Part shown: positions 20,473-34,100 of the stretch, one piece after another
Position numbering within the stretch: position 1 is the first letter of the stretch
Layout of the letters: each line of letters opens with the position of its first letter
Source: an uncultured beta proteobacterium
Lineage (GTDB): Bacteria > Pseudomonadota > Gammaproteobacteria > Burkholderiales > Burkholderiaceae
Length of the DNA: 64,000 nt
Reading direction: 5' to 3'
NCBI GenBank assembly: GCA_903821995.1
Contig: CAIJNI010000080.1
Coordinates: 1-64,000 of the forward strand
Notes under the pieces: generated by a model
Told to the model about the DNA's origin: nothing
The model's database searches: none
Seen by the model: only the letters and a program-made list of their open reading frames with translations
Program-made: the position numbers and the translations under genes

Positions 20473-21244
20473 GATTTATTTCTGTTTTTTCAACAAGTTG
20501 ATGGCTGGTTTGACCAAAACGTCTTTCCCTTTGTCGATACCATTTTAAGCTATCATTAAAAGATTCAACACCGAAGTCTGGCCAAAATTTCTCAGTAAAG
20601 TACATTTCCGTGTACGCAAGTTGCCAAAGTAAGAAGTTGCTTACCCTTTGCTCGCCACCTGTACGTATAAATAAGTCAGGTTCCGGGGCAAAAGACATTG
20701 AAAAGTATGGAGTCAAAGAAGATTCATCAATTTGATTGGGATCTACGCTAGGATTATTTTGTAAAAAGTTTCTGATTGCATTCAGAATATCCCAACGTCC
20801 ACCATAATTTGCAGCAATTGTGAGAACCAGTCCAGTGTTATTTACCGTAAGTAGCTCAGCCTTTGAAATTTTCTCTTGGATTTCTGCCGTAAATGCAGAT
20901 ATGTCCCCAATTAATTTAAGTTTAATGTTATTTGAATGTAATTTAACAACTTCTTTCTCTAATGCCTTTAAAAAAAGGGACATAAGAAAGTTAACCTCTT
21001 CTTTAGGTCTTCTCCAATTTTCTGAACTAAAGGCAAATAATGTTAAGTATTTAATACCAAGCCTAGCAGACTCCTCAACCATCTTTTTAACAACCTCGAG
21101 ACCTTTAGTATGACCAGCAACTCGGGGAAGAAAGCGTTGACTTGCCCACCGACCATTACCATCCATAATTATGGCAACATGCGTTGGTATAATATGGGTT
21201 TCAGGGATTATTAGTGTTGAACTAGCTATAATAGGTTTAGACAT
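20465..21244 (-). CDS. uppS: Undecaprenyl diphosphate synthase (isoprenyl transferase)
   Basis: Cis-prenyltransferase making the C55 carrier for peptidoglycan and O-antigen. The 259-residue protein shows [10 protein letters not shown] with the catalytic aspartate, then [19 protein letters not shown], and the C-terminal substrate-binding [15 protein letters not shown] and [14 protein letters not shown]. It lies 32 bp downstream of frr and overlaps cdsA. Confidence 0.97.
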   Translation of the reverse strand: MSKPIIASSTLIIPETHIIPTHVAIIMDGNGRWASQRFLPRVAGHTKGLEVVKKMVEESARLGIKYLTLFAFSSENWRRPKEEVNFLMSLFLKALEKEVVKLHSNNIKLKLIGDISAFTAEIQEKISKAELLTVNNTGLVLTIAANYGGRWDILNAIRNFLQNNPSVDPNQIDESSLTPYFSMSFAPEPDLFIRTGGEQRVSNFLLWQLAYTEMYFTEKFWPDFGVESFNDSLKWYRQRERRFGQTSHQLVEKTEINHA

Positions 21245-21276
21245 CTTAAAATTGAAACAATGGAGAAATGAATTCT

Positions 21277-21837
21277 CTACACTGTCATTATTTCCTTTTC
21301 TTTTTCAACCACTAATTTGTCAATTTCAGTTACAAATTTATCTGTTCGCTTTTGGACATCATCTTGGGAGCGGCGCTCTTCATCTTCAGAAATTAATTTA
21401 TCTTTAGAAAGTTTTTTAAGTGACTCGTTAGCATCCCTTCGCAAATTTCTAATGGCTATTTTTGCATCCTCTGCTTCTGATTTGACAAGCTTAACTAAAT
21501 CGCGACGTCGCTCTTCAGTCAATGCTGGCATGGGTACTCGAATTGTATTTCCCTGAGTTGCTGGATTAAGTCCCAAATCTGAATCGCGTATAGCTTTTTC
21601 AACTATAGCTACCATAGGTTTTTCCCAAGGTGTCACAGTAATTGTTCTTGCATCAGCTAAGTTTAAACTGGCAATCTGTGTAATTGGCGTCAAATTCCCA
21701 TAATAGTCAACATTTAGATGCTCTAAAAAACCTGTATGAGCTCTACCAGTTCTGATCTTAGATATTGATGATTTAAAAGACTCAATAGACTTAATCATCT
21801 TTTGTTCTACCACATTGATAATTTCACCAGAGGGCAT
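21277..21837 (-). CDS. frr: Ribosome recycling factor
   Basis: Splits post-termination ribosomes together with EF-G. The three-helix-bundle/beta domain architecture is visible: a helical N-terminus ([14 protein letters not shown]), beta domain [10 protein letters not shown] and TITPWE-like [10 protein letters not shown], and C-terminal helices with [12 protein letters not shown] place the start at the ATG at 21835-21837, five bases after an AAGGAG, giving 186 residues, the family's normal length. A GTG two codons earlier abuts the Shine-Dalgarno and is less likely. Confidence 0.97.
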   Translation of the reverse strand: MPSGEIINVVEQKMIKSIESFKSSISKIRTGRAHTGFLEHLNVDYYGNLTPITQIASLNLADARTITVTPWEKPMVAIVEKAIRDSDLGLNPATQGNTIRVPMPALTEERRRDLVKLVKSEAEDAKIAIRNLRRDANESLKKLSKDKLISEDEERRSQDDVQKRTDKFVTEIDKLVVEKEKEIMTV

Positions 21838-21850
21838 AATCACTCCTTAT

Positions 21851-22561
21851 TTAAATATGAACCAAAGTTCCTTCATTTTCACCCATAACTACTCTCATTA
21901 ATGCACCAGGCTTTAATATCGAAAACACCTTTATGGGTAATTCTCTGTCTCTACATAATGCAAAAGCAGTTGCATCCATAACTTTTAGATTTTTAATAAT
22001 TGCTTCATCAAAACTAATCTTGTCATATAAAATAGCATTCGGATCTTTATTGGGGTCGCTAGTATATATCCCATCAACTTTAGTCGCTTTCAAGACAATT
22101 TCAACTCCCATCTCAGCACCTCTTAATGCCGCAGCAGTATCTGTTGTAAAAAAGGGGTTTCCTGTTCCTGCTGCAAATATAACAACCTTCCCTTCATTCA
22201 TATGTCGAATGGCGCGAGGTCGAATATATGGCTCCACCACTTGGTCCATTCTAATTGCTGATTGGACTCTAGCTTCAACCCCTTTTTGCCGCAAAGAATC
22301 TTGCAATGCAAGAGAATTCATCATGGTAGCAAGCATTCCCATATAGTCCGCAGTTGCTCTATCCATGCCTGCAGCTCCACCGGCCACACCTCTAAATATG
22401 TTACCTCCACCAATAACGATTGCTAATTTGATACCTGCATTTACAACCTTTGCTATATCAGAAACCATAGAATCAATAGTTGCAGGATTAATACCAAAGG
22501 CATCATTTCCCATTAACGCTTCACCAGAAAGTTTGAGCAAAACACTTTTATATGCAGCCAT
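21851..22561 (-). CDS. pyrH: Uridylate kinase
   Basis: Hexameric bacterial UMP kinase of the amino-acid-kinase fold, feeding all pyrimidine nucleotides. Motifs are [10 protein letters not shown] near the N-terminus, [10 protein letters not shown], the UMP-binding [29 protein letters not shown], and [13 protein letters not shown]. The ATG at 22559-22561 ([10 protein letters not shown]) has an AAGAAAG at good spacing and gives 236 residues; a GTG three codons upstream is less likely. It lies 13 bp before frr, in the tsf-pyrH-frr order. Confidence 0.97.
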   Translation of the reverse strand: MAAYKSVLLKLSGEALMGNDAFGINPATIDSMVSDIAKVVNAGIKLAIVIGGGNIFRGVAGGAAGMDRATADYMGMLATMMNSLALQDSLRQKGVEARVQSAIRMDQVVEPYIRPRAIRHMNEGKVVIFAAGTGNPFFTTDTAAALRGAEMGVEIVLKATKVDGIYTSDPNKDPNAILYDKISFDEAIIKNLKVMDATAFALCRDRELPIKVFSILKPGALMRVVMGENEGTLVHI

Positions 22562-22620
22562 AAAAAACACTTTCTTTAAGATATGCTTAGATTCTAATTA
22601 TAGATGCTGATTTTTAGACA

Positions 22621-22652
22621 ATAGAACTTTAGGAGAATCCCTAAGGTTCTAT
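22621..22652 (-). promoter_or_regulatory. Stem-loop between tsf and pyrH
   Basis: Arms 22621-22633 and 22640-22652 are inverted copies of 13 bp with one non-matching pair, around a 6-base loop. In the transcript (minus strand) the hairpin begins 12 nt after the tsf stop. It is followed by TGTCTAAAAATC, which is not a clean U-tract, so a partial terminator, RNA processing site or mRNA stabiliser is more likely than a full terminator. Confidence 0.55.
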
Positions 22653-22664
22653 AGCCATCATTGA

Positions 22665-23540
22665 CTACTTTTTTGCAGCTGCAACTTGTGCGGCAACTTC
22701 AGCAGCAAAATCATCCTGCCGCTTTTCAATTCCCTCACCAACAACGAACATAGTAAAAGACTTAATATCGGTAGCTTTTTCTTTTAACATCTGTTCGACA
22801 GTTTGTTTGTCATTTTTAACAAAGCTTTGGTTAAAAAGAGAGACTTCCTTTAAGTACTTTTGAATAGAGCCCTCAACCATCTTGGCTACTATTTCAGGTG
22901 GTTTTCCTGATTCAGCAGCTTTTTGTTCCGCTACACTTCTTTCGGTGGCTATTTTTTCTAGTGGTACATCAGCAACAGATAAGGATAGTGGTTTCATGGC
23001 AGCAATATGCATTGCAACGTCTCTAGCAGCTATTTCATCGCCAGAATACTCAACCATTACTCCAATTCTTGTACCATGCAGATAACTTACTAATTTATTG
23101 TCTCCAGAAAATCTTTTAAAACGTCGTATGGATAAGTTTTCACCTATCTTACCGATAAGCTCGGAGCGGATGAGCTCAACTGACTTGCCATTTATCTCTA
23201 AAAGAGACAAGGATTCTACATTTTCAGGGTTGTTGATAGCGATTAAATGGGCACAAGAATTACAAAAATCTAAAAAATCATCGTTTTTCGAAACAAAATC
23301 AGTTTCGCAATTAATTTCTACAATTGCACCATGATTTTGATCGATAAAGGCCGAAATAACTCCATCAGCTGTTACTCTACTAGCGGCTTTGCTAGCTTTA
23401 CTACCTAATTTAACGCGAAGAATTTCCTCAGCACGTTCCATAACGCCATTAGCTTCAGTTAAAGCCTTCTTACACTCCATCATGGGAGCATCAGTCTTAG
23501 CTCTAAGCTCCCCGACCATCCCTGCTGTAATGACTGACAT
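22665..23540 (-). CDS. tsf: Translation elongation factor Ts
   Basis: Guanine nucleotide exchange factor for EF-Tu. The 291-residue protein has the N-terminal UBA-like domain with the signature [19 protein letters not shown]. The core has [26 protein letters not shown] in shorter conserved blocks, and MHIAAMKPL. The C-terminal module runs through [13 protein letters not shown]. It starts exactly where the rpsB stop region ends (adjacent coordinates), the near-universal rpsB-tsf operon. Confidence 0.98.
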   Translation of the reverse strand: MSVITAGMVGELRAKTDAPMMECKKALTEANGVMERAEEILRVKLGSKASKAASRVTADGVISAFIDQNHGAIVEINCETDFVSKNDDFLDFCNSCAHLIAINNPENVESLSLLEINGKSVELIRSELIGKIGENLSIRRFKRFSGDNKLVSYLHGTRIGVMVEYSGDEIAARDVAMHIAAMKPLSLSVADVPLEKIATERSVAEQKAAESGKPPEIVAKMVEGSIQKYLKEVSLFNQSFVKNDKQTVEQMLKEKATDIKSFTMFVVGEGIEKRQDDFAAEVAAQVAAAKK

Positions 23541-24289
23541 TATTCACCCTTTCCTTGCTCTTCTAATTCATCAGTAGGTTGTTTGACAATCTCTAAAAGT
23601 TGTTGAACAGCACTTGCCTTGCCTTCTAAGATTGAGTCTGCAATTCCTCTAACGTATAAAGCCACCGCTTTACTTGAGTCATCATTACCGGGAATGATGT
23701 AGTCAATGCCATCGGGAGAATGATTTGTGTCAACAACAGCTATAACAGGTATCCCTAGTTTTTTAGCCTCGGTAATAGCAATCTTATGGTATCCAACATC
23801 AACTACAAAAACCGCTTCTGGAATGCCTACCATTTCTTGAATTCCTCCAAGAGACTTGTTTAATTTTTCAATTTCGCGCTCATTCATCAAAGCTTCTTTT
23901 TTCGACAGTTTTTCCCAATCGCCAGCCTCTTGAGCTGCAGTCATGTCTTTTAGTCTTTTAATGGAACCTTTAACAGTTTTAAAATTGGTTAAAGTGCCAC
24001 CCAACCAACGAGCATCGACATAGGGCATGCCACAACGTGCAGCTTCTTCAGCAATGATTTCTTTGGACTGTCTCTTCGTACCAACAAAGAGGATTGATCC
24101 ACGGTTTGCAGCTATAGATCGAGAAAACTTTAATGCATCCTCAAACAAGGGTAAAGTTTTTTCTAAATTGATAATATGGATTTTGTTTCTATGGCCATAA
24201 ATATATGGGGCCATTTTGGGGGACCAAAAACGAGTTTGATGTCCAAAATGACATCCTGCTTCTAGCATTTCACGCATGCTTACTGACAT
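23540..24289 (-). CDS. rpsB: 30S ribosomal protein S2
   Basis: A 249-residue small-subunit protein with the family blocks [43 protein letters not shown] and [21 protein letters not shown] good Shine-Dalgarno AGGAG lies six bases before the ATG. It is transcribed with tsf from a leader of about 130 nt that shows strong secondary structure (separate entry), probably for feedback control by S2 as described for gammaproteobacterial rpsB leaders. Divergent from map. Confidence 0.98.
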   Translation of the reverse strand: MSVSMREMLEAGCHFGHQTRFWSPKMAPYIYGHRNKIHIINLEKTLPLFEDALKFSRSIAANRGSILFVGTKRQSKEIIAEEAARCGMPYVDARWLGGTLTNFKTVKGSIKRLKDMTAAQEAGDWEKLSKKEALMNEREIEKLNKSLGGIQEMVGIPEAVFVVDVGYHKIAITEAKKLGIPVIAVVDTNHSPDGIDYIIPGNDDSSKAVALYVRGIADSILEGKASAVQQLLEIVKQPTDELEEQGKGE

Positions 24290-24417
24290 AATTTCTCCTA
24301 AGGGTTATAACTAGAGTCAAATCCTGACTGCGCTAAAAAGCGCCACCCTGGACGGTTTGACTCGGGATTCAGTAAGAAATACAAGCTTTCAACAACATAA
24401 GGATGTATTACTTAAAG
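24290..24417 (-). promoter_or_regulatory. Structured rpsB 5' leader, candidate S2 autoregulatory element
   Basis: Arms 24314-24321 and 24356-24363 form a perfect 8-bp outer stem (GAGTCAAA/TTTGACTC). Inside, 24330-24334 and 24339-24343 form a perfect 5-bp hairpin (GCGCT/AGCGC). The transcript segment AGGGT (from 24345-24349), in the single-stranded part of the outer loop, is complementary to ACCCT (from 24301-24305). ACCCT lies immediately before the AGGAG ribosome-binding site (24295-24299), so a pseudoknot there could block or open initiation. The regulatory role is inference by analogy with known S2 leaders. Confidence 0.6.
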
Positions 24418-24424
24418 TGTTTGG

Positions 24425-24453
24425 ATTATAAACTAAATTCATGGATAATTTAA
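24425..24453 (-). promoter_or_regulatory. Candidate promoter for rpsB-tsf
   Basis: On the minus strand a perfect TATAAT (24425-24430) is preceded by a weak TTAAAT (24448-24453) at a 17-bp spacing; the -35 lies in the first codons of divergent map. The first transcribed base would be near 24418, giving a leader of about 130 nt that contains the whole structured element. On the plus strand the overlapping TATAAA (24427-24432) could serve map, which would then have a very short leader. Confidence 0.35.
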
Positions 24454-25280
24454 GGATGAGAACAATAAACACCGATTTAACTTTCATTGATGGAATGCGA
24501 AATGCAGGGAAGCTTGCTAGTGAAGTGCTTGATTTTATTGAACCTTTTATTAAAATTGGGGTGTCTACAGAGAAAATTGATTCACTTTGCCAAGAATACA
24601 TGCGCGATGTGCAAGGAACAATACCAGCACCATTAAACTATCAGCCTCCTGGCTATCCCCCCTTTCCCAAAGCTATTTGCACTTCAGTCAATGATGTAAT
24701 TTGTCACGGTATCCCAGGAGAGAGGATTTTAAAATCCGGTGACATAGTGAATTTAGATATTACAGTTATTACACCAGAGGGGTTTTATGGTGATACAAGT
24801 AGAATGTTTCTTATTGGAGATGTGTCAATATTAGCAAAAAGACTTTGCCAAGTGACATTTGAATGTATGTGGTTGGGTATTTCCAAAGTGAGGCCTGGTG
24901 CAAGACTAGGAGATATTGGAGCTGCCATTCAATTTCATGCAGAAGGTTCAGGCTACTCAGTAGTCAGGGAATATTGTGGGCACGGAATTGGTAAAGTTTT
25001 TCATCAGGAGCCTCAAATTTTGCATTATGGCAAAGCTGGCACAGGCGAAACTCTTCAGGAAGGTATGACATTTACAATTGAGCCTATGATCAATGCCGGT
25101 CGAAGAGACATTAAAACGATGCCAGACCGGTGGACTGTAAAAACAAAAGATCGAAGTTTATCGGCTCAGTGGGAACATACGATTTTAGTTACGTCATCAG
25201 GTTATGAGGTCCTAACAGTTTCAGATAGATGCCCGCCACCTGCCCATAATATTTTAACTAGCCAAATAAGTACTTTTTAG
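24441..25280 (+). CDS. map: Methionine aminopeptidase, type I
   Basis: Removes the initiator methionine from nascent proteins. The 279-residue protein has the type I pitta-bread fold with metal ligands visible in order: VNLDITV, GDTSRMF, GHGIGKVFHQEPQI, TIEPMINAG, and SAQWEHTILVT. The start at 24441 has no clear Shine-Dalgarno; an in-frame ATG at 24456 directly follows AAGG and is not better placed. A few extra N-terminal residues before the fold are normal. Ten bases separate it from glnD. Confidence 0.97.
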   Translation: MDNLRMRTINTDLTFIDGMRNAGKLASEVLDFIEPFIKIGVSTEKIDSLCQEYMRDVQGTIPAPLNYQPPGYPPFPKAICTSVNDVICHGIPGERILKSGDIVNLDITVITPEGFYGDTSRMFLIGDVSILAKRLCQVTFECMWLGISKVRPGARLGDIGAAIQFHAEGSGYSVVREYCGHGIGKVFHQEPQILHYGKAGTGETLQEGMTFTIEPMINAGRRDIKTMPDRWTVKTKDRSLSAQWEHTILVTSSGYEVLTVSDRCPPPAHNILTSQISTF

Positions 25281-25290
25281 ACCTATATTT

Positions 25291-27858
25291 ATGAATTTTG
25301 AACTGCAAGAAAAAAAGAAACTTTTATTTATTGAGTTTGAAAATGATAAAAATGTTTTAAAACTAACAAAACAATTAAGTTTAGAAATTCAAAAAGTGCT
25401 TGTTGAGGCATGGAAAAATTTAGGCCTAAATCAAATTGATGATTCACCGCATATTTCACTTATTGCTGTTGGAGGGTTCGGAAGAAATGAACTTTTCCCC
25501 TACTCTGATGTTGATATTCTAATTCTTATAGCTGACGATAATAACCAATATATAGATGCACAGACTCAAAAAATAGAAAAGTTCATATCTAATTGCTGGG
25601 ATCTAGGTATCGAGATTGGATCTTCCGTAAGAACACTTTCTGAATGTATCAGCGAATCCGATAAAGATATTACTATTCGCACATCACTATTAGAATCGAG
25701 ATTTCTGACTGGCAATAAAAAACTATTTAAATTATTTGAAACTCAATTTTTTAATCACTTGGATTCAAAAAGCTTTTTTCAAGAAAAATTACTTGAGCTT
25801 AGACAAAGGCACAATAAGTATCAAAATACACCCTACTCCCTAGAGCCAAATATAAAAGAGAGCCCCGGAGGACTGAGAGATCTCCAAGTGATTTTATGGA
25901 TTACAAAGGCGGCTAATCTTGGAAAATCGTTTAATGACCTTAATAAAAGTGGCGTCATCAGTGGACATGAAGCAAAAGAGTTAAATAAAAATCAAAAATT
26001 TTTACAAACACTCAGGGCTCAAATGCATATTATTGCTAAACGACGCCAAGATTTATTAACTTTTGATGTCCAGACTCCTTTAGCTAATTCATTTGGACTT
26101 GTTGATAATGAGACCAAACGCGCAAGTGAACAAATAATGCGGAAATATTATTGGTCAGCCAAAGCAGTTAGCCAGCTTAATGAGATATTGATTCAAAATA
26201 TTGAGGCATTGTTATTCCCTAAAGAGTCTCAAATAACAACTCGAATTTCCGATTTTTTTGTAGAAAGACAAGGGTTTCTTGATATTGTTGATCCATTTTT
26301 ATTTGAAAAAAATCCTGATCATATCCTTGCAGCTTTTTTAGTTTTATCCAAAACACATGGACTACAAGGATTATCCACAAAAGTTTTAAGGGCTCTTTAT
26401 AACGCACGCGATTTAATGAATGCAAAATGGAGAAGCTCCCCAATAAATCGTCAACAATTTATAGAAATAATTCAACAAAATACAGGAGTAACTAGAACTC
26501 TTACACTGATGAATCAAACTAGTGTTTTAGGAAGATACTTGCCTGTTTTTAGAAAAATTGTAGGGCAGATGCAGCATGACTTATTTCATGTTTATACAGT
26601 AGATCAACACATCATGACGGTGGTTAAGAATGTACGTCGATTTTTTGTTCCAGAATTGTCATATGAGTTTCCTCTTTGCAGCGAACTTGCAGCTAATTTT
26701 GATAAACCTTGGATTCTTGTTATTGCAGCGATTTTCCATGATATTGCTAAAGGACGTGGTGGCGATCATTCAGCATTAGGATACGAAGAGGTGTACAGAT
26801 TTTCCAAGCAGCATCATCTTGAAAAAGAAGATGCAGATTTAATTGCTTGGGTAGTAAAACAGCATTTAAATATGAGTCATGTAGCACAGAAAACAGATAT
26901 CTCTAACCCCGAAGTAATTAAATCATTTGCAAATGAGATTAAAAATGAAAGATATTTAACAGCGCTCTATTTACTTACTGTTTCAGATATTCGAGGAACT
27001 AGTCCAAAGGTTTGGAATGCATGGAAAGGTAAATTATTAGAAGATTTATACCGTAGTACTTTATCTTTTTTAGGTGGAGCAATGTTCGATGCTAAGTCCC
27101 ATCTCAAGTCCAAACAAAAAGAAGCAATTAATTCTCTTAATCTTAGCGGTATTCTACCTAGCGATTATGAAGAATTTTGGAAGATGATTGACTTTGGGTT
27201 CTTCTTAAAACATGATTCGGATGATATAGCTTGGCTCACCCGTAATCTATGTAAATTTCAAAATAGTATAGAACCCTGTGTAATTGGTCGAATTTCACCC
27301 ATTGGAGACGGGCTTCAAATTTGTGTATATGTTAGAGATCAAGCTGATTTATTTGCCCGCATATGTGCTTATTTTGACCATCATGGTTTTACTATTTGGG
27401 ACGCTGAAATCTATACCACTAAAGATGGCTACGCTTTAGATACATTTCAAATTTCCACTGACTCCCACTTTGATAAATCTAGATATAAAGATTTAATTCA
27501 ACTTGTAGAGCATGGATTAAAAGACTCTTTAAAATTAAATACGCCACTTTCCGATATCCCTAAAGGACGCTTTTCCAGGCAGTCTCGTATTTTCCCTATA
27601 CAACCTCGTGTTAATTTGGCCCCAGATGAAAAAGGTCAATTTTATATACTCTCCTTTTCGGCTACAGATCGAACAGGACTCTTATATTCAGTTGCCAAGG
27701 TTTTAGCACATCATCAAATATCACTCCAAACAGCTAAAATTAATACTTTAGGAGAAAGAGTGGAGGATGTTTTATTAGTGGATGGGGAAAGGTTAAAGAT
27801 GAACCCAAAACTTCAAATACAAATTGAAACCGAATTGATTGAAGCTCTCAATCAATAA
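25291..27858 (+). CDS. glnD: Bifunctional uridylyltransferase/uridylyl-removing enzyme GlnD
   Basis: Main nitrogen sensor: it uridylylates PII under nitrogen limitation and removes UMP when glutamine is high. All four domains are present in 855 residues. The nucleotidyltransferase signature GGFGRNELFPYSDVDIL lies at 61-77. A GlnD helical domain with ESPGGLRDLQ follows, then the HD hydrolase with IFHDIAKGRGGDHS near 485-498. Two ACT domains (about 680-760 and 790-855) bind glutamine. It is convergent with ligA across 16 bp, with no obvious terminator between. Confidence 0.98.
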   Translation: MNFELQEKKKLLFIEFENDKNVLKLTKQLSLEIQKVLVEAWKNLGLNQIDDSPHISLIAVGGFGRNELFPYSDVDILILIADDNNQYIDAQTQKIEKFISNCWDLGIEIGSSVRTLSECISESDKDITIRTSLLESRFLTGNKKLFKLFETQFFNHLDSKSFFQEKLLELRQRHNKYQNTPYSLEPNIKESPGGLRDLQVILWITKAANLGKSFNDLNKSGVISGHEAKELNKNQKFLQTLRAQMHIIAKRRQDLLTFDVQTPLANSFGLVDNETKRASEQIMRKYYWSAKAVSQLNEILIQNIEALLFPKESQITTRISDFFVERQGFLDIVDPFLFEKNPDHILAAFLVLSKTHGLQGLSTKVLRALYNARDLMNAKWRSSPINRQQFIEIIQQNTGVTRTLTLMNQTSVLGRYLPVFRKIVGQMQHDLFHVYTVDQHIMTVVKNVRRFFVPELSYEFPLCSELAANFDKPWILVIAAIFHDIAKGRGGDHSALGYEEVYRFSKQHHLEKEDADLIAWVVKQHLNMSHVAQKTDISNPEVIKSFANEIKNERYLTALYLLTVSDIRGTSPKVWNAWKGKLLEDLYRSTLSFLGGAMFDAKSHLKSKQKEAINSLNLSGILPSDYEEFWKMIDFGFFLKHDSDDIAWLTRNLCKFQNSIEPCVIGRISPIGDGLQICVYVRDQADLFARICAYFDHHGFTIWDAEIYTTKDGYALDTFQISTDSHFDKSRYKDLIQLVEHGLKDSLKLNTPLSDIPKGRFSRQSRIFPIQPRVNLAPDEKGQFYILSFSATDRTGLLYSVAKVLAHHQISLQTAKINTLGERVEDVLLVDGERLKMNPKLQIQIETELIEALNQ

Positions 27859-27874
27859 ATGACTAACACTCTAT

Positions 27875-31155
<3,281 letters not shown>

Positions 31156-31156
31156 A

Positions 31157-34100
31157 TTAAGAAGTCTGTACCATTGCTGCGGCAGCCAATAGGTCAACCG
31201 CAACTATTCTAGAAACACCTTGCTCTTGCATAGTAACACCTATTAATTGATTAGCAATTTCCATAGTAATTTTATTATGAGAGATGAATAAAAATTGAGT
31301 TTTTTGAGACATTTTTGCGACTATTTCAGAGTAGCGTACTGTGTTTGCATCATCCAATGGAGCATCAACTTCGTCCAATAGACAAAATGGAGCTGGATTA
31401 AGATGGAACAAAGAAAACACAAGTGCAATTGCCGTAAGAGCTTTTTCCCCTCCAGATAAAAGGTGAATTGTTGTATTCTTTTTTCCGGGTGGTTGCGCCA
31501 TGACTTGCACTCCGGCATCTAAAATCTCTTCTCCCGTCATCACTAATTTAGCCTGTCCTCCCCCAAACAAAGCAGGAAATAGTTCAGAAAATTGCAGATT
31601 CACTTGATCAAAGGTATTTTTTAACAAGTCACGAGTTTCAGAATCAATTTTAGAAATGACATCGGTTAGTGTTTCTATAGCTTCTCTAAGATCAGCAGAT
31701 TGCGCATCTAAAAAATTCTTACGTTCCTGAGAACTAGAAAGTTCCTCTAGTGCTGCCATATTTATTGGCCCAAGTTGTGAAATTTGGGAATTTAATTGAT
31801 TAACTTCAGATGCAACAATATTAATTTTTTTAGATGGGTCAATTTGTTGCTTTAAGCTATCCAAATCAGCATCGACCTCAAGTAGTAATTCCATGAATTG
31901 TTGTGTCGCTAGTCTAGATGCTTGCTCTTTGAGTTGTAATTCAGTGGTTTTTTCGCGTATAGGCTCTAGTGACCTTTCAAGAATAATACGCTGTTCATCA
32001 AGTTGCCGTAAGTCATACATGAATGCATCAAAATCAGCCCTTAATTTAGCAAGAGATGCTTCCTGAGCACTTCTTTTAATCAACAGAACTTGTAATTTTT
32101 CTTGAAGAATTTCATCATTAAATTGTACTAATTCATTTTGACTCGCATAAAGATTATCTTTTAATTGATTAATTTGTTCCTGAGCTGTTTGGACATCTCT
32201 TTCAATCTCTAAATTTCTTTGTTTTAAAGAACGTAACTCAAAAGATGCTTCTTGAACTGCAGATTGAAACTCTTGCTTTTTCTTTAGGGAGAAATCTCTA
32301 GATGTATTGAATTCTTGGTAACTTAAGGTTGATTGATCAAGTAATTGCCTAAAGTTTTCTAAACTTAAATCTAGTTTATTTTTTTCATCTAGGCTGAATA
32401 TAATTTTTTCTTGCGATACTTTAGCAATACTTTCATTCTCAGAAATTTCCTGAATAATTTGATTTGCTCTAGAAGCATAATTTTCATCAGCTTTATCAAG
32501 TTGCATTTTATCTACTTCAAAGCGATGAACATCCATGATTGCATGTTCAAGGGTTTGGCGTGCTTGAATCACGGTTTGATAAATCGCCTGATAACTTGAT
32601 TGACTTCGCTGAAGCTCACCCTGTGACTCATCAAGTATCATCTGGTGAGATTTTAATTGTTTACCCAGATGTTCAATTTCTTTTGCACGTCCGATTAAAC
32701 CAGCTTGCTCTGTATCAGGGGCGTAAAGTTGAATACCTACCCTTGAAATAATATGGCCTGCTTTATCTACAAAGATGCCACCTTGAGGTAACTCATCTCT
32801 CTTTGCAATTGCTTCCGATACAGAATTAACAACATAAACTTGATGAAACCATTCTGTTATGACATTTTGTAAGGCAATATCTTTAACTTGTATCCGACTG
32901 AGAATAGGGGTTAAGCTTGATAGTGATGAACTCTTTTGCCCAAATAATTTTGCATTAGTTTGATACCACGCTACCTTAGACGGCACTGACAATTCAACGA
33001 ACTGAATCGTATCTTCAATTGCTTGTGACTGAATTGCGCTAATACGCTCACCTAAAATAGCTTCAATCGCAGTTTCCCATCCACCCTCGACTTGAATCAT
33101 CTGCCATAGTCGTGGTAGATTCTGCAATTGATGGCTTTCTAACCAAGGTCTTAATTTACCTTGAGCTTGAACCCTTTCTTGCAAATGGGTTAAAGCCTCT
33201 AGACTCGCATTAGAATTACTGAAGAGCTGATTTGCTTCTTGAACATTTATTTGCGCAACCTGTCTTGCCTTATCGGCTTGAAGCAAATTCACTTCAGCCA
33301 GCTCCAAGTTAGCCTGGGAAGATATTCTTTTTGTTTCAGCACTAGTATATCTGTCAATTGCTGTTACTTTAGCTTCCTCGCTCGGCTTAATTAGCTGCTC
33401 TAATTCTAATTTAAGCCTTGTAGACCTTTGTTCGGAAAGTTCAACCTGTGAGTTTGCGCTATTTAATTTTTCATTAATACTGATTAAAGATTTTTCAATG
33501 TCAGTTACTTTAGACTTTAAATCTTGGACTTGTGATTGAGAGTTTAACCACCCAGATTCGATTTGAGGTATCAAAGATTCATGATGGGTTAAGTTTTCTA
33601 AAACAACTAATTCATTTTCATTGGCCAAAATTAAGTTTGAGGCGATCTGTTTTAATTCAACTTGAGATAGCTCAGATTGCCCTTCCCATTTTTCCAATTG
33701 ATTATTGATGTCCTCAATCTGTTTTTGGAGTCTTATTTTAGAGTCATTAATAAAACGTATTTCAGATTCATTTTGAGCTACTAATGAGTTAAATTCATAT
33801 AATTCACCTTGCGAACTACTAATTTGGTCTTGAAAAGAATATTGCTCAGATCTTTTTTGCTCAATATCTGACTCCAAGTGACGCAGCTGAGAAATTTTTT
33901 CTTCTAAAAGAACTTGTTGATTGATTGTCTCTTGATGATATTTTTCTTCTTCTTTTTGACCATCAGCGAGTTTCATCATCCATAAAATTTGTTGCTGCAA
34001 AGTCGCTTGTGCTTGGAGCTCTTTGTATTTATTTGCAACTTCAGCTTGAGTCGATAACTTGAGGAGTTGGTGATCTAACTCTCTTACAATATCTTCGACG

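Noticed and set aside
31157..31203. Longer N-terminus for zipA starting inside smc
   Set aside because: Would overlap the conserved SMC C-terminus and add a tail before the membrane helix; the ATG one base after the smc stop is a better start.
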